Shown here: piece by piece, positions 18,272 through 28,211 of the stretch | Numbering within the stretch: position 1 is the stretch's first letter | How the letters are laid out: every line of letters begins with the position of its first letter | Assembly (NCBI GenBank): GCA_003265435.1 | Contig: NOXC01000010.1 | Location: forward strand, 62,001-126,000 | Direction: 5' to 3' | DNA: 64,000 bases | DNA from: Cellvibrionaceae bacterium AOL6 | Lineage (GTDB): Bacteria; Pseudomonadota; Gammaproteobacteria; Pseudomonadales; Cellvibrionaceae | Translations under genes and position numbers: made by a program | The notes under the pieces: generated by a model | Database searches by the model: none | Told to the model about the DNA's origin: nothing | What the model saw: the letters and a program-made list of their open reading frames with translations, nothing else

Positions 18272-19438
18272 TTGACTCAAGAGCAAGTAGAACCAAGTTA
18301 CTTTAACCGTGCGAAAACACGCCCAGCCCTGTTGGTTCTCGCCGATGGCAGCGTGTTTCGTGGCTCAGCCATTGGTGCCGATGGGCACGCAGTCGGAGAG
18401 GTGGTGTTTAATACCGCCATGACCGGCTATCAGGAAATACTCACCGACCCCTCCTATGCGCGTCAGATCGTGACGCTGACCTATCCGCACATTGGCAACA
18501 CCGGTGTGAATAAGGAAGACGAGGAGTGCGACCAGATCTGGGCTTCCGGCCTGGTGATTCGCGATTACCCGCTGCTGGCCAGCAATTTCCGTTGTGAGCA
18601 AACCCTCGAGGCCTACCTGCGCGAGCACAATATTCTCGGCATCGCTGACATCGACACCCGTCGCCTGACCCGCATTCTGCGCGACAAGGGTGCGCAAAAC
18701 GGCTGCATCATCACCGGTGACGACGAAGCTAAAGCGCTGGAGCTGGCGAAAGGTTTCGCCGGGTTGCAGGGCATGGATCTCGCGAAAGAAGTCAGCTGTA
18801 AAGCCGCTTACAAGTGGGATGCCGGTACCTGGACTCTGGGTGAAGGCTTCAAAGCGCTGCCCGAAGGCAAGCGCTACAAAGTCGTCGCCTATGACTATGG
18901 CGTCAAGCGCAACATTCTGCGCATGCTGGTGGATCGCGGTTGTGAACTGACCGTGGTGCCCGCGCAAACGCCTGCGAGTGAAGTGCTGGCGATGGAGCCG
19001 GACGGTGTATTCCTCGCCAACGGCCCCGGCGACCCGGAGCCTTGCGACTACGCGATCGCCGCAATTAAAGAAGTGCTCGACGCGGGCCTGCCGATCTTCG
19101 GTATCTGCCTGGGGCACCAGTTACTGGCTCTGGCGGCGGGCGCGAAAACCGTCAAGATGAAAGCCGGCCACCACGGTGCCAACCACCCAGTGCAGGATCT
19201 GCGCACTGGCAAGGTCATGATCACCAGTCAGAACCACGGTTTTGCGGCAGACGAAGCGAGCTTGCCGGCGAACGTTGAAGTCACGCATAAATCCCTGTTT
19301 GACGGTACCTTGCAGGGCATCCACCTGAAAGACAAACCGGCCTTCAGCTTCCAGGGGCACCCTGAGGCGAGCCCCGGCCCGCACGATGCTGACAGCCTGT
19401 TTGACCACTTCATTGAGTTGATGGACCAGAGAGCGTAA
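18272..19438 (+). CDS. carA: carbamoyl phosphate synthetase small subunit CarA
   Basis: CarA hydrolyses glutamine and passes ammonia to CarB, making carbamoyl phosphate for arginine and pyrimidines. The family N terminus is represented by '[22 protein letters not shown]', followed by [21 protein letters not shown]. The glutaminase has the nucleophile Cys279 in GICLGHQLL and the His/Glu of '[10 protein letters not shown]'. I choose a TTG start at 18272 because GGAGG stands eight bases before it and the 388 residues match E. coli (382). An in-frame ATG at 18152 with a poor context would add 40 residues unlike any CarA. The leader is 365 bases long and holds a candidate promoter and attenuator. 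Confidence 0.93.
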   Translation: MTQEQVEPSYFNRAKTRPALLVLADGSVFRGSAIGADGHAVGEVVFNTAMTGYQEILTDPSYARQIVTLTYPHIGNTGVNKEDEECDQIWASGLVIRDYPLLASNFRCEQTLEAYLREHNILGIADIDTRRLTRILRDKGAQNGCIITGDDEAKALELAKGFAGLQGMDLAKEVSCKAAYKWDAGTWTLGEGFKALPEGKRYKVVAYDYGVKRNILRMLVDRGCELTVVPAQTPASEVLAMEPDGVFLANGPGDPEPCDYAIAAIKEVLDAGLPIFGICLGHQLLALAAGAKTVKMKAGHHGANHPVQDLRTGKVMITSQNHGFAADEASLPANVEVTHKSLFDGTLQGIHLKDKPAFSFQGHPEASPGPHDADSLFDHFIELMDQRA

Positions 19439-19448
19439 AGATAGAGCC

Positions 19449-22400
19449 ATGCCAAAACGTACAGATATCAACAGCATTCTTATTATCGGCGCAGGTCCCA
19501 TCGTTATCGGTCAGGCCTGTGAATTCGACTACTCCGGCGCACAGGCCTGTAAGGCGCTGCGCGAGGAAGGCTTCCGCGTCATCCTGGTGAACTCGAACCC
19601 CGCGACGATCATGACCGATCCGGCCATGGCAGACGCGACTTACATCGAGCCCATCACCTGGGAAGCGGTGACAAAAATCATTGAAAAAGAGCGCCCGGAC
19701 GCGATTCTGCCCACCATGGGTGGCCAGACGGCGCTGAACTGCGCGCTTGCCCTGCACGACAAGGGTGTGCTGGAAAAATATGGCGTCGAGCTGATTGGTG
19801 CGACGCAAGATGCCATCGACAAGGCTGAAGACCGTCAGCGCTTCGATCAGGCGATGAAGGCCATCGGCCTCGAAACCGCACGTGCGCACATTGTGCACAC
19901 GATGGAAGAAGCGCTGGAAGTACCGAAAGAGTTCGGCTTCCCGTGCATTATCCGTCCTTCCTTTACGATGGGCGGCTCCGGTGGCGGTATCGCCTATAAC
20001 TGGGAAGAGTTCGAAGAAATCTGCGCCCGTGGTCTCGACTTGTCGCCGACAAATGAGTTGCTGATCGACGAGAGCCTGCTCGGTTGGAAAGAATATGAGA
20101 TGGAAGTCGTGCGTGACCGCAACGACAACTGCATCATCGTCTGCTCCATCGAAAACTTCGATCCGATGGGTGTGCACACTGGGGATTCAATCACCGTGGC
20201 CCCAGCTCAGACGCTGACCGACAAAGAATATCAAATCATGCGTAACGCCTCGTTGGCGGTACTGCGAGAAATCGGTGTAGAGACCGGTGGTTCTAACGTG
20301 CAGTTCGCGGTGAACCCGGACAACGGCCGCATGGTCGTGATCGAAATGAACCCGCGTGTATCGCGTTCGTCAGCGCTTGCGTCTAAGGCCACCGGCTTCC
20401 CGATTGCGAAAGTCGCAGCCAAACTGGCCGTGGGCTATACGCTGGATGAGCTGCAAAACGACATCACCGGCGGTGCGACCCCGGCCTCCTTCGAGCCGAG
20501 CATCGACTACGTCGTCACCAAAGTGCCCCGCTTTACCTTCGAAAAATTCGGCGATGCGGATGCGCGCCTGACCACACAGATGAAGTCGGTCGGCGAAGTG
20601 ATGGCGATTGGCCGTAACTTTCAGGAAAGTCTGCAGAAAGCCTTGCGTGGCCTTGAAGTCGGCTCGGCCGGTTTTGAGTCACGTGTTGATCTCGATGAAA
20701 ACGACAGCATGGCGAAAATTCGCCGTGACCTGAGCACGCCGGGCGCCGAGCGCATCTGGTTTGTGGCCGATGCGTTCCGCGCTGGCATGAGCCTTGATGA
20801 GGTCTTTGAGCAGAGCAAGATCGACCGCTGGTTCCTGGTGCAAATTGAAGATCTGGTGAAGGCCGAACAAGCTCTGGCCTCCATGCCGTTGTCGGAAGTG
20901 AACGCCGACATCATGCGTCAGCTCAAGCGCAAAGGTTTCTCCGATAAGCGTCTCGCGAGCCTGCTGGGTGTCAGCGAGAAAAACCTGCGTGAGAAGCGCC
21001 ATAAGCTCGGCGTGTACCCTGTCTACAAGCGCGTGGATACCTGTGCGGCTGAGTTTTCTACATCGACCGCTTACATGTACTCGACCTATGACGAAGAGTG
21101 CGAGTCCGAGCCGAGTGATCGCGACAAGATCATGGTGATCGGCGGCGGCCCGAACCGAATCGGTCAGGGCATCGAGTTCGATTACTGCTGTGTGCACGCG
21201 GCCCTGGCGGCGCGCGAAGACGGTTTCGAGACCATCATGGTCAACTGTAACCCCGAAACCGTATCGACCGATTACGACACGTCTGACCGCCTCTATTTCG
21301 AGCCGGTCACCCTTGAAGACGTGCTGGAAATCGTCCACAAAGAAAAGCCGAAAGGCGTGATTGTGCAATTTGGTGGGCAGACGCCGCTGAAACTCGCGAA
21401 CGCACTGAAGGCCGAAGGCGTGCCCATTATCGGCACCAGCCCCGAAGCGATTGATCGCGCGGAAGACCGTGAGCTGTTCCAGCAAATGATCGACCGCCTC
21501 GGCCTGCTGCAGCCGTCCAATGCGATTGTGCGCTCGACGGAAGAGGCCATTCATCAGGCTGAAAAAGTGGGCTACCCACTGGTCGTGCGCCCCTCCTACG
21601 TGTTGGGTGGACGTGCGATGGAGATCGTCTACAACGAAAAAGAACTGCGTCGCTACATGACCGAAGCGGTGAAGGTGTCCGAAGACGCGCCCGTGCTGCT
21701 TGATCACTTCCTCAACAATGCGATTGAGGTGGATATTGATGCGGTATCGGATGGTGAGAGCGTTGTTATTGGTGCGATCATGCAGCACATTGAGCAGTGT
21801 GGCGTACACAGTGGTGACTCTGCATGTTCTCTGCCGCCTTACTCTCTGCCGGAAGACGTGCAGGATCAAATGCGCGAGCAGGTCCGCAAAATGGCGGTCG
21901 AGCTCGGCGTGATCGGTCTGATGAACACGCAGCTGGCGTATCAGGACGGCAAGATCTATGTGATCGAAGTGAACCCACGTGCTTCGCGCACGGTGCCGTT
22001 TGTGTCTAAGTGCATCGGCGTGAGCCTGGCGAAAGTGGCCGCGCGCTGTCAGACGGGCAAGTCTCTCGCCGAGCAGGGCTTCACGTCGGAAATCGTGCCG
22101 AGCTATATGAGCGTGAAAGAAGCGGTGTTCCCGTTCAACAAATTCCCGTCGGTGGACCCCATTCTGGGGCCAGAAATGAAATCGACCGGGGAGGTTATGG
22201 GTACCGGTTCCACCTTCGCCGAGGCCTTTGCCAAGGCGCAGACAGGAAGCGGTTCGGCCATTCCCCGCAAGGGTGCCGCCTTCCTCAGTGTGCGTGATTT
22301 CGATAAAGACGGTATTGTGGTCATTGCGAAAGAGCTCGACAGCCTCGGTTTCGAACTGGTGGCGACGCGCGGTACCGCACGTGTGATCTCCGATGCAGGC

Positions 22401-22685
22401 CTGAACGTGAAGGTAGTGAACAAGGTGGCCGAAGGCCGTCCGCACACCGTCGACATGATCAAAAACGGCGATATTCAGATCATTATTAACACGACGGAAG
22501 GCAAGCAGGCGATCAAGGATTCCGCGTCGATTCGTCGCAGTGCTGAAAGCAATCATGTTTACTACACGACCACGCTGGCTGCCGGCACGGCGTTGTGCAT
22601 GGCACTGCGTTTTGGTCAGGAGCAGGAGGTTCGCCCCCTGCAAGAGTTACACAAACTGGTCGGTGCTGAGCACCAGGGCAATTAA
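19449..22685 (+). CDS. carB: carbamoyl phosphate synthetase large subunit CarB
   Basis: The 1078-residue CarB has two homologous ATP-grasp halves: the first makes and aminates carboxyphosphate, the second phosphorylates carbamate. The start is [33 protein letters not shown], the mirrored second half begins near residue 560 with '[21 protein letters not shown]', and the C-terminal allosteric domain ends the protein. Length is close to the E. coli enzyme (1073). It follows carA after 10 bases with an AAAGATAGAG-type weak ribosome site. greA follows after 14 bases and appears to be in the same operon. Confidence 0.98.
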   Translation: MPKRTDINSILIIGAGPIVIGQACEFDYSGAQACKALREEGFRVILVNSNPATIMTDPAMADATYIEPITWEAVTKIIEKERPDAILPTMGGQTALNCALALHDKGVLEKYGVELIGATQDAIDKAEDRQRFDQAMKAIGLETARAHIVHTMEEALEVPKEFGFPCIIRPSFTMGGSGGGIAYNWEEFEEICARGLDLSPTNELLIDESLLGWKEYEMEVVRDRNDNCIIVCSIENFDPMGVHTGDSITVAPAQTLTDKEYQIMRNASLAVLREIGVETGGSNVQFAVNPDNGRMVVIEMNPRVSRSSALASKATGFPIAKVAAKLAVGYTLDELQNDITGGATPASFEPSIDYVVTKVPRFTFEKFGDADARLTTQMKSVGEVMAIGRNFQESLQKALRGLEVGSAGFESRVDLDENDSMAKIRRDLSTPGAERIWFVADAFRAGMSLDEVFEQSKIDRWFLVQIEDLVKAEQALASMPLSEVNADIMRQLKRKGFSDKRLASLLGVSEKNLREKRHKLGVYPVYKRVDTCAAEFSTSTAYMYSTYDEECESEPSDRDKIMVIGGGPNRIGQGIEFDYCCVHAALAAREDGFETIMVNCNPETVSTDYDTSDRLYFEPVTLEDVLEIVHKEKPKGVIVQFGGQTPLKLANALKAEGVPIIGTSPEAIDRAEDRELFQQMIDRLGLLQPSNAIVRSTEEAIHQAEKVGYPLVVRPSYVLGGRAMEIVYNEKELRRYMTEAVKVSEDAPVLLDHFLNNAIEVDIDAVSDGESVVIGAIMQHIEQCGVHSGDSACSLPPYSLPEDVQDQMREQVRKMAVELGVIGLMNTQLAYQDGKIYVIEVNPRASRTVPFVSKCIGVSLAKVAARCQTGKSLAEQGFTSEIVPSYMSVKEAVFPFNKFPSVDPILGPEMKSTGEVMGTGSTFAEAFAKAQTGSGSAIPRKGAAFLSVRDFDKDGIVVIAKELDSLGFELVATRGTARVISDAGLNVKVVNKVAEGRPHTVDMIKNGDIQIIINTTEGKQAIKDSASIRRSAESNHVYYTTTLAAGTALCMALRFGQEQEVRPLQELHKLVGAEHQGN

Positions 22686-22699
22686 GGAGTCAAGCCAGT

Positions 22700-23176
22700 A
22701 TGCAAAAATATCCCATGACCCTGGAGGGCGAAAAAGCCCTTCGGGAAGAGCTGGAGCACCTTAAAAAGGTGGATCGTCCGCGCATTGTGCAGGCCATTGC
22801 CGAGGCACGCGAGCACGGCGACTTGAAAGAAAATGCCGAATACCATGCCGCGCGTGAGCAACAAGGCTTTTGTGAAGGCCGCATTCAGGAAATCGAAGGG
22901 AAGCTGGGCAATGCTCAGGTGATCGATGTGAAATCCATGCCTGCGACCGGCAAAGTGATATTCGGTGTGACCGTCGATTTGATTAATTGCGAAACCGACG
23001 AAGAGATTACCTACAAAATCGTCGGTGAAGACGAGGCCAATATTAAGGCCAATAAGATCTCCGTGACTTCGCCCATCGCGCGCGCGCTGATCGGCAAGGA
23101 AGAAGGGGAGGTGATTTTGGTACGCGCCCCTGGCGGTGATATCGAGTATGAAATCGCCGAAGTAAAACATTTGTAG
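22700..23176 (+). CDS. greA: transcript cleavage factor GreA
   Basis: The 158-residue GreA rescues backtracked RNA polymerase by stimulating cleavage of the nascent RNA. The N-terminal coiled coil has the two acidic residues at its tip in '[17 protein letters not shown]', and the C-terminal globular domain ends '[23 protein letters not shown]'. It has the same length as E. coli GreA. GGAG precedes the start. It lies 14 bases after carB and is followed by a hairpin. Confidence 0.98.
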   Translation: MQKYPMTLEGEKALREELEHLKKVDRPRIVQAIAEAREHGDLKENAEYHAAREQQGFCEGRIQEIEGKLGNAQVIDVKSMPATGKVIFGVTVDLINCETDEEITYKIVGEDEANIKANKISVTSPIARALIGKEEGEVILVRAPGGDIEYEIAEVKHL

Positions 23177-23191
23177 TCTCGTATCGATCTT

Positions 23192-23218
23192 GCCGGTAGC
23201 CTTTTCTGGGTTACCGGC
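23192..23218 (+). terminator. hairpin after greA
   Basis: GCCGGTAGCC and GGGTTACCGGC pair around a TTTTCT loop, 16 bases past the greA stop. There is no T run after it, so it may be a weak terminator. Confidence 0.5.
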
Positions 23219-23426
23219 ACATTCCCGCCACCTCTGCCGTTTTTTGTCGAGTCCTTTGACAAAATTTTCAAACCCTTTTCCAAAGTTCAGCCTGTATTCA
23301 GTAAAAATGCGGCTAAATGTCACCTAAAGCCTCTGAATGTGGGGGTTTCATGCACTTGGCCCGCGATTTGCTCGTTATTTAACCAGTGGGTTCAGAAATT
23401 GGGTTAGTGACAATTTGGTGACGAAA

Positions 23427-23900
23427 ATGCTTTCCTATTGCAGTTCTGACAATTTTGAATTGAATACAACAGAGGGCTCGCCGGACCTTGGCGAACTGTC
23501 GTTGTTTGGTGGCTTATCCCCGGAGCAGCAACGCGAATTGCTGGGTTACACACAGCGCATCAGCGTGACGCCGGGCGCGAAAGTGTTCAAGCAGGGGGAT
23601 CTCCCGGAAGCGCTTTATATCGTGTTATCGGGTCGCGTTGAGCTCATTGTGGAGCGCGATGGTGTGGCCACCCTTGAGGTGAGTTATCACGCGGGCGATA
23701 CCTTCGGCGAAACGGCGTATATCGGTATTCAGGTACAGCCGGGCACGGCGATGGTGGCGGGAGAGCAGGCGGCAGATTTGCTGGTGTTGGATCGCGACGC
23801 GCTTTTGCAAATGCAGAATGAGTCGCTGTTTCTCTTCGCGTTTTTAATGATGAATATTGGTCGGGAAGCCAGTCGCAAATATCATCAGAGTTTGCAGTAG
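23427..23900 (+). CDS. cyclic nucleotide-binding-fold protein without DNA-binding domain
   Basis: A 157-residue protein with one cNMP-binding domain (about 25-140): 'SLFGGLSPEQQRELLGYTQ', 'PGAKVFKQGDLPEALYIVLSGRVELI' and 'GDTFGETAYIGIQVQPGTAMVAGE'. There is no helix-turn-helix after it. In nucleotide-binding members the cassette has GE...R(S/T)A; here the position of the arginine that holds the phosphate reads GTAMVA, so nucleotide binding is doubtful. I use the ATG at 23427 rather than one 90 bases upstream, since the extra residues do not belong to the domain. It lies between greA and the BaeSR-like genes; function unknown. Confidence 0.6.
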   Translation: MLSYCSSDNFELNTTEGSPDLGELSLFGGLSPEQQRELLGYTQRISVTPGAKVFKQGDLPEALYIVLSGRVELIVERDGVATLEVSYHAGDTFGETAYIGIQVQPGTAMVAGEQAADLLVLDRDALLQMQNESLFLFAFLMMNIGREASRKYHQSLQ

Positions 23901-23950
23901 TGCGTTGACGGATGAAGCCTTGAGGGCTCCATCTCGTCAACGATGAACGA

Positions 23951-24301
23951 CTATTCGTCAAACGCTTCGTCGTGCATGCGATCGTGTTTGTGTTTCTTCA
24001 TTTTTTGCTTCGCGTGCTTCTGCATTTTTTCCAGCTCTTCCATCTCCTCTGCACTGAGTATCGTCGCGAGTTGCACGTTTTGTTGGTCTCGCAGCGCTTG
24101 CATTTGCGTGCGGTGCGTTTCCATCAACTGTTTGGCTTCGGCGTGGCCGGCTTCCATAATGGTGCGGACTTCCGCTGCTCGGCTGTCATCTAATTCGAGT
24201 TTGCTGATGACTTTATCGATGTAGCGTTCGCTGTAATCGGGTTTGGCGATCGCCAGGGCACTGATGCCGATCAGTCCGGCGAAGAATAAAGGTTTAAGCA
24301 T
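23951..24301 (-). CDS. Spy/CpxP-like periplasmic protein
   Basis: A 116-residue protein with a signal peptide (MLKPLFFAGLIGISALAIAK) and a mature part that is mainly charged helix: 'LDDSRAAEVRTIMEAGHAEAKQLMETHRTQMQALRDQQ' then 'LATILSAEEMEELEKM' and a lysine/histidine-rich end. This resembles the Spy/CpxP/CnrX group: chaperone or signal-damping proteins, the second half of which often carries a 'LTPEQ'-like motif ('LSAEEMEEL' here). AAGGAG precedes the ATG at 24301, six bases away. Last gene of a group on the minus strand with a BaeSR-like system, which controls spy in E. coli. Confidence 0.68.
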   Translation of the reverse strand: MLKPLFFAGLIGISALAIAKPDYSERYIDKVISKLELDDSRAAEVRTIMEAGHAEAKQLMETHRTQMQALRDQQNVQLATILSAEEMEELEKMQKHAKQKMKKHKHDRMHDEAFDE

Positions 24302-24426
24302 GGTAGTCTCCTTGCTATTCATAACGTTGGCGCAATGTGTTGTCGTCTGTCTTCGGTAATCTCAGAAGACAGGCTCAGTGTGCGCTACAACCTAGCAAGA
24401 AATACGTAGGAAATAAGGAAGCGTGT

Positions 24427-24843
24427 CTACCAGTTCTGGATGGTGTCAGGGAAACGTTCCCTGTCTTGTTCTGTCGCGATCTCGTGGCATTCTCCGCGTA
24501 GGCGGGGAGAGCGGTTCATTTCAAAATTCAGCACCCAGAATCCGGTTCGGCAATAGCGGTTTTCTTCGATCATCCTCTCTGCTTGTGCCGTCATTTGCTT
24601 GCGGGTGTTTTCGTACATTTTGGCGGGGTTGCTCTGCCGTCCGGAACGGCCATCGCGGCTGCGCCCCTGATTGGGTCGCTCGGCTCCGGGTTCTCGCGCC
24701 ATTTGATAACGCAGCTCGAAGTGCTTCAGCCCGGAGGGCGAGATTCGGGTTTGAAACACCGGCATGGCGTTGGAGGGGATGGGATTGCTCGAACAGGCAT
24801 GCAACACCAAGGTGGAAACCACTACTGCTAAACGTTTAAACAT
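24427..24843 (-). CDS. small lipoprotein, function unknown
   Basis: A 138-residue protein. MFKRLAVVVSTLVLHAC is a lipoprotein signal with the cysteine at 17. The mature part is rich in R, N, Q and G and includes 'HFELRYQMAREP' and 'RPNQGRSRDGRSGRQSNPAKM', with cysteines at about 98 and 118 that could form a disulfide. It overlaps the end of the response regulator gene by 8 bases, so the two are translationally coupled. I do not recognise a family. Confidence 0.55.
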   Translation of the reverse strand: MFKRLAVVVSTLVLHACSSNPIPSNAMPVFQTRISPSGLKHFELRYQMAREPGAERPNQGRSRDGRSGRQSNPAKMYENTRKQMTAQAERMIEENRYCRTGFWVLNFEMNRSPRLRGECHEIATEQDRERFPDTIQNW

Positions 24844-25501
24844 CTTGATACTCGAACTTGTAGCCTGCGCCGTAAATGGAGTGAATTAAATCGAGGTCGG
24901 GAGCGGCCTCGTGTAATTTCTTTCGCAACTTTTTCACATGACTGTCAACAGTACGGTCGCTGACGACACGATAGTCGGTGTAGATGTGGTCCATAATATA
25001 CTGTCGCGAAAATATTTTCCCAGGCTCTCGGTAAAGCAGTTCGAACAGGCGCATTTCAACGGCCGTAAATTCGACGTGCTTGCCTTGCAGGATGACCTGG
25101 AGTTTTTCAGTGTCGACGACGATGGGTTTGTTTTCCTCGGGCCAATGAACCCGCCGCAGCACCGCTTTGATGCGGGCAACGACTTCACGTGGGCTGTAGG
25201 GTTTGCAAATATAATCGTCCGCGCCGATTTCCAAGCCGAGCAGGCGATCAATCTCTTCCACTTTTGCGGTGGCCATGATGACGGGTATGCGGCTGTGCTG
25301 CCGCAGTTCGCGACAAATCGTTAGACCGTCCTTCCCGGGCAGCATTAGGTCGAGCACGACGAGATCCGTCTGGTGCTGGCTCAGCCATTGGCTGGCGGTG
25401 TCGCCGTGGGCAATGCACTCGCTTTCGAAGCCTGCGTTCGCGAGATATTCGGCCAGTAGGCTGGACAGCTCAGGTTCGTCTTCGACGATCAGGATGTGCA
25501 T
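24836..25501 (-). CDS. response regulator, OmpR family, BaeR-like
   Basis: The 221-residue regulator starts MHILIVEDEPELSS; I use the ATG at 25501, preceded by AAGGA, over an upstream start at 25531. The receiver has D8, the phosphate-accepting Asp51 in VVLDLMLPG, T78 and K100. The stretch 'VEEIDRLLGLEIGADDYICKPYSPREVVARI' is very close to BaeR of E. coli. The C-terminal winged helix contains 'RLFELLYREPGKIFSRQYIMDHIY' and 'RTVDSHVKKLRKKL'. It directly follows the kinase gene (1 base between) and is followed by the lipoprotein and the Spy-like gene. Confidence 0.9.
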   Translation of the reverse strand: MHILIVEDEPELSSLLAEYLANAGFESECIAHGDTASQWLSQHQTDLVVLDLMLPGKDGLTICRELRQHSRIPVIMATAKVEEIDRLLGLEIGADDYICKPYSPREVVARIKAVLRRVHWPEENKPIVVDTEKLQVILQGKHVEFTAVEMRLFELLYREPGKIFSRQYIMDHIYTDYRVVSDRTVDSHVKKLRKKLHEAAPDLDLIHSIYGAGYKFEYQDV

Positions 25502-25502
25502 A

Positions 25503-26921
25503 TCAATTTCCTTCAGAAAGGGGCAGTTCAATCAGGATGCTCAGGCCGCCAAGTTCGCTGTTGGCAGCGCGCATCTGGCCACCGTGTGCTTCGATAAAGT
25601 TCTGGCAGAGCGCGAGCCCGAGCCCGGCGCCTCCTGTGCTTCGATTGCGTGATTTCTCGACGCGAAACAGGCGGTCAAAAATGTGAGCTTGCGCCTCGGT
25701 CGGCACACCGGGTGCACTGTCTTCCACGGTGACTATGGCGATGTCACGCTGCTTGCTCAAACGCCAGCGAAGTTGGCCTGGGCTGTCGGTGTAGCGGAGG
25801 GAGTTTTCAAGCACGTTGTTCAGTACCTGTGTCAGGCGCCGTTCATCGGCGTTCACCCAAAGCGGTGTTTTGGGGCATTGCAGCTCGAGAGTGTGACCAA
25901 ACTCCGCGACACGGCTGCGATTAAGCTCGACATAGCGCGTTAGCAGGCCGACAAGATCAATGCGCTGTAAATGCAGGTGCAGTTCGCCGACATCGGAGAG
26001 GGCGAGTTCAAACAGGTCATCAATGAGGTGGCGTAACGATTCCACCTTGTCGCTGAGCACGCGAATATTCTCTGGGGTGGCGGGGCGAATACCGTCTTGA
26101 ATGGCCTCTATCTGGCCCTTCAGTACGGCGACCGGTGTGCGCATTTCGTGGGAGATGTCGGCTATCCACTGTCGCTGGGCTTTCTGGTTCGCCTCCAGTC
26201 GAGCGGTCATGCTGTTGAAGTTTTGACAGAGTTGCCCTAATTCATCGCGCGATTGATAGTGCACGCGCGCGCTGAAGTCCCCGTCGCTGACCTTGCGCGC
26301 GCCCTCACTTAACCTGCGTACAGGTGCGATGAGCCAGCGTGAGATGAAGGCCGCCAGAAACAGCGCGGCGATCACCATCGCGCCCGATAGCAACAGAAAA
26401 AATTTGAATTGCTGCTGGAGGAAGATTGCCTCGCTGCGTTTCAGCACATAGTGCGGCTTTTCGTAGACAACATAGGCGATGACCTTGCCCTTGTACTCCA
26501 CCGGGTGCCAGAGGCGCTTGGTGTGCAGTTCTTCGCGTCCTGCAACGAGCTTGCGCTCCGCGTCGTACAGCGCCAGTGAGCGCACGAAACGCTTTTGCGC
26601 GTTTTTCAGTTCCTGATGTTTTTTCCAGTGTTTGGGCGGTGGTGCGGGTCCTTCATCCGTTTGCGTAAACGGCAGGCTGCGGTAGACCACAAGGTACCAG
26701 AGCTTCTTGTTTCGCTCGAACGGTTCGAGGCTACCACCGGGGGTATAGACCTCGACAATTTTGTCGCTCAGAGGCGGCAGGTGCTCCTCGATGGCGCGCA
26801 GGCTGAAAGTGACAAAGCGCTTGTGCAGGCTGTAGTGCGTTAAGCCCAGCAGTGCGCCGAGGCTGAACACCAGAGCCAGCGCGATGGTCAGCCAGAGTTT
26901 GAAAGTGATAGAACGAAACAT
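25503..26921 (-). CDS. sensor histidine kinase, BaeS-like
   Basis: A 472-residue kinase with two membrane segments (about 8-30 and 174-194) around a periplasmic sensing region of roughly 140 residues, a HAMP domain (about 195-245), HisKA with the phospho-accepting His258 in DISHEMRTP, and a C-terminal ATPase domain with 'VLNNVLENSLRYTDSPG' (N box) and 'GGAGLGLALCQNFIEAHGG' (G box). The HisKA sequence 'VAVLKGQIEAIQDGIR' is typical of BaeS. The kinase and regulator are separated by a single base. In E. coli BaeSR responds to envelope stress and controls spy and efflux genes; the same role is inferred here from the neighbouring Spy-like gene. Confidence 0.9.
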   Translation of the reverse strand: MFRSITFKLWLTIALALVFSLGALLGLTHYSLHKRFVTFSLRAIEEHLPPLSDKIVEVYTPGGSLEPFERNKKLWYLVVYRSLPFTQTDEGPAPPPKHWKKHQELKNAQKRFVRSLALYDAERKLVAGREELHTKRLWHPVEYKGKVIAYVVYEKPHYVLKRSEAIFLQQQFKFFLLLSGAMVIAALFLAAFISRWLIAPVRRLSEGARKVSDGDFSARVHYQSRDELGQLCQNFNSMTARLEANQKAQRQWIADISHEMRTPVAVLKGQIEAIQDGIRPATPENIRVLSDKVESLRHLIDDLFELALSDVGELHLHLQRIDLVGLLTRYVELNRSRVAEFGHTLELQCPKTPLWVNADERRLTQVLNNVLENSLRYTDSPGQLRWRLSKQRDIAIVTVEDSAPGVPTEAQAHIFDRLFRVEKSRNRSTGGAGLGLALCQNFIEAHGGQMRAANSELGGLSILIELPLSEGN

Positions 26922-27002
26922 GAAAGCCTGTACCTCTGTCCGTCGAAGTATGGCGGCTGTGAAGCCATGCGTACATGTGACGCGCGCGGCTTGCGCGCTT
27001 TT

Positions 27003-27308
27003 TCACAATCTGCGGACGTTAGAGGTCTTGGGGTTGGGTTTGGCCGCTTCGCGGAATAACAGAGCGACTTTGCCTATTTCCTGTACGTTTTCGGCCCGGC
27101 ACTGCTCGATCACCGCTTCAATGAGTTGCTTGCGAGCCTCGCGGTCGTTCACATTGATCTTCACTTTGATCAACTCGTGGTCGTCGAACGCGCGGTTCAG
27201 TTCGTTGATCACGCCCTCGCTGACGCCTTTGTCTGAAATGATGACAACAGGCTTGAGGTTGTGACCGATGGCTCGATATTGTTTGATGGTGTCGCGGGAC
27301 AATGGCAC
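27003..27308 (-). CDS. yhbY: ribosome assembly RNA-binding protein YhbY (CRM domain)
   Basis: A 101-residue CRM-domain protein that binds pre-50S ribosomal subunits. It starts at a GTG (27308), and has the family string '[40 protein letters not shown]' and the 'GKVALLFR' end. Length matches E. coli YhbY (97). It is divergent from rlmE, with 78 bases between start codons; in many relatives yhbY lies next to greA, but here the BaeSR group lies between. Confidence 0.93.
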   Translation of the reverse strand: MPLSRDTIKQYRAIGHNLKPVVIISDKGVSEGVINELNRAFDDHELIKVKINVNDREARKQLIEAVIEQCRAENVQEIGKVALLFREAAKPNPKTSNVRRL

Positions 27309-27386
27309 GGCAAGTTCCAGGGTAATTATCTTGAAATTTGTGCTATTTTATTCGGTTCCCAGGTTCATAGATACTCTTCTTTCCCC

Positions 27387-28007
27387 ATGGCCAAATCCAA
27401 GAGCAGCAATCGCTGGTTGCAGGAACACTTCTCCGACCAGTTCGTTAAACAGTCGCAGAAAGATGGCTATCGCTCGCGCGCGAGCTACAAGCTGCTCGAG
27501 CTCGACAAGAAAGATCGCCTGTTTCGCCGCGGGATGTCCGTGATTGACCTGGGCGCAGCACCCGGGGGCTGGACTCAGGTCGCGGCGGAGCGCATGGGGG
27601 GAACGGGCACAATCATCGCCTCGGACATCCTGCCCATGGACCCACTGCCCGACGTCGAGTTCATTCAGGGTGATTTCACAGAAGAGTCGGTGTACGAGCA
27701 AATTGTCGCTTCGCTCGACGGCGGTCAGGCGGACCTTGTAATTTCCGACATGGCCCCAAACATGAGTGGCGTGGCCGCGATTGATCAGCCGGCGTCCATG
27801 TATCTGGTTGAGCTCGCCTTGGATCTCGCGTGTAACACCCTGGTGAAAGATGGGGTGTTTGTCGCAAAAGTCTTTCATGGGGAAGGCTTCGATGACTATC
27901 TGCGTGAATGCCGCGCGGCCTTTGGCAGTGTGGCAATGCGCAAGCCCGAAGCGTCGCGTGCACGCTCCAGTGAAACCTATCTGGTGGCGAAGCGCTTCAA
28001 AGGCTGA
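27387..28007 (+). CDS. rlmE: 23S rRNA (U2552-2'-O)-methyltransferase RlmE (FtsJ/RrmJ)
   Basis: The 206-residue enzyme methylates the ribose of U2552 in the A-loop of 23S rRNA using SAM. The start [19 protein letters not shown] is standard; longer in-frame starts upstream lie in the yhbY promoter region. The K-D-K-E catalytic set is visible: [30 protein letters not shown] and [11 protein letters not shown]-binding is in '[15 protein letters not shown]'. It has about the E. coli length (209). ftsH follows after 204 bases with its own candidate promoter. Confidence 0.97.
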   Translation: MAKSKSSNRWLQEHFSDQFVKQSQKDGYRSRASYKLLELDKKDRLFRRGMSVIDLGAAPGGWTQVAAERMGGTGTIIASDILPMDPLPDVEFIQGDFTEESVYEQIVASLDGGQADLVISDMAPNMSGVAAIDQPASMYLVELALDLACNTLVKDGVFVAKVFHGEGFDDYLRECRAAFGSVAMRKPEASRARSSETYLVAKRFKG

Positions 28008-28094
28008 GGGTTGGCGCGTAAGTCTTTTTTCGCTGGCGAGGTGGGTGAATTCCTGCGCGTTTTGTCGCTCAATCGCATAAATTGGTCGAATTTA

Positions 28095-28124
28095 TTGGGC
28101 GCTCTCGGGTCTCGAGCGTATACT
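28095..28124 (+). promoter_or_regulatory. candidate promoter of ftsH
   Basis: TTGGGC and TATACT are 18 bases apart, 88 bases before the ftsH start, in the 204-base gap after rlmE. The -10 is good and the -35 only fair. Confidence 0.4.
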
Positions 28125-28211
28125 AAAAAGTCGCGGATAGTGTTGAAAGTGTATTTCCGCAGTTCAGTGTATTGAGCGTGTTTAGATTACGCGCTGTATA
28201 GGTCAGATATT

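Noticed and set aside
20679-22643. A 654-codon open frame antisense to carB
   Set aside because: It mirrors carB, has no ribosome site, and its translation is rich in His, Arg and Val as expected from the complement of GC-rich codons. Similar long mirrored frames stand opposite dnaK, dnaJ, infB and pnp.
26982-27005. GC-rich hairpin GCGCGC...GCGCGC with TTTTT after yhbY
   Set aside because: The T run is on the plus strand, where no gene ends; on the minus strand (yhbY) no T run follows. It could be a protein site but has no clear role.
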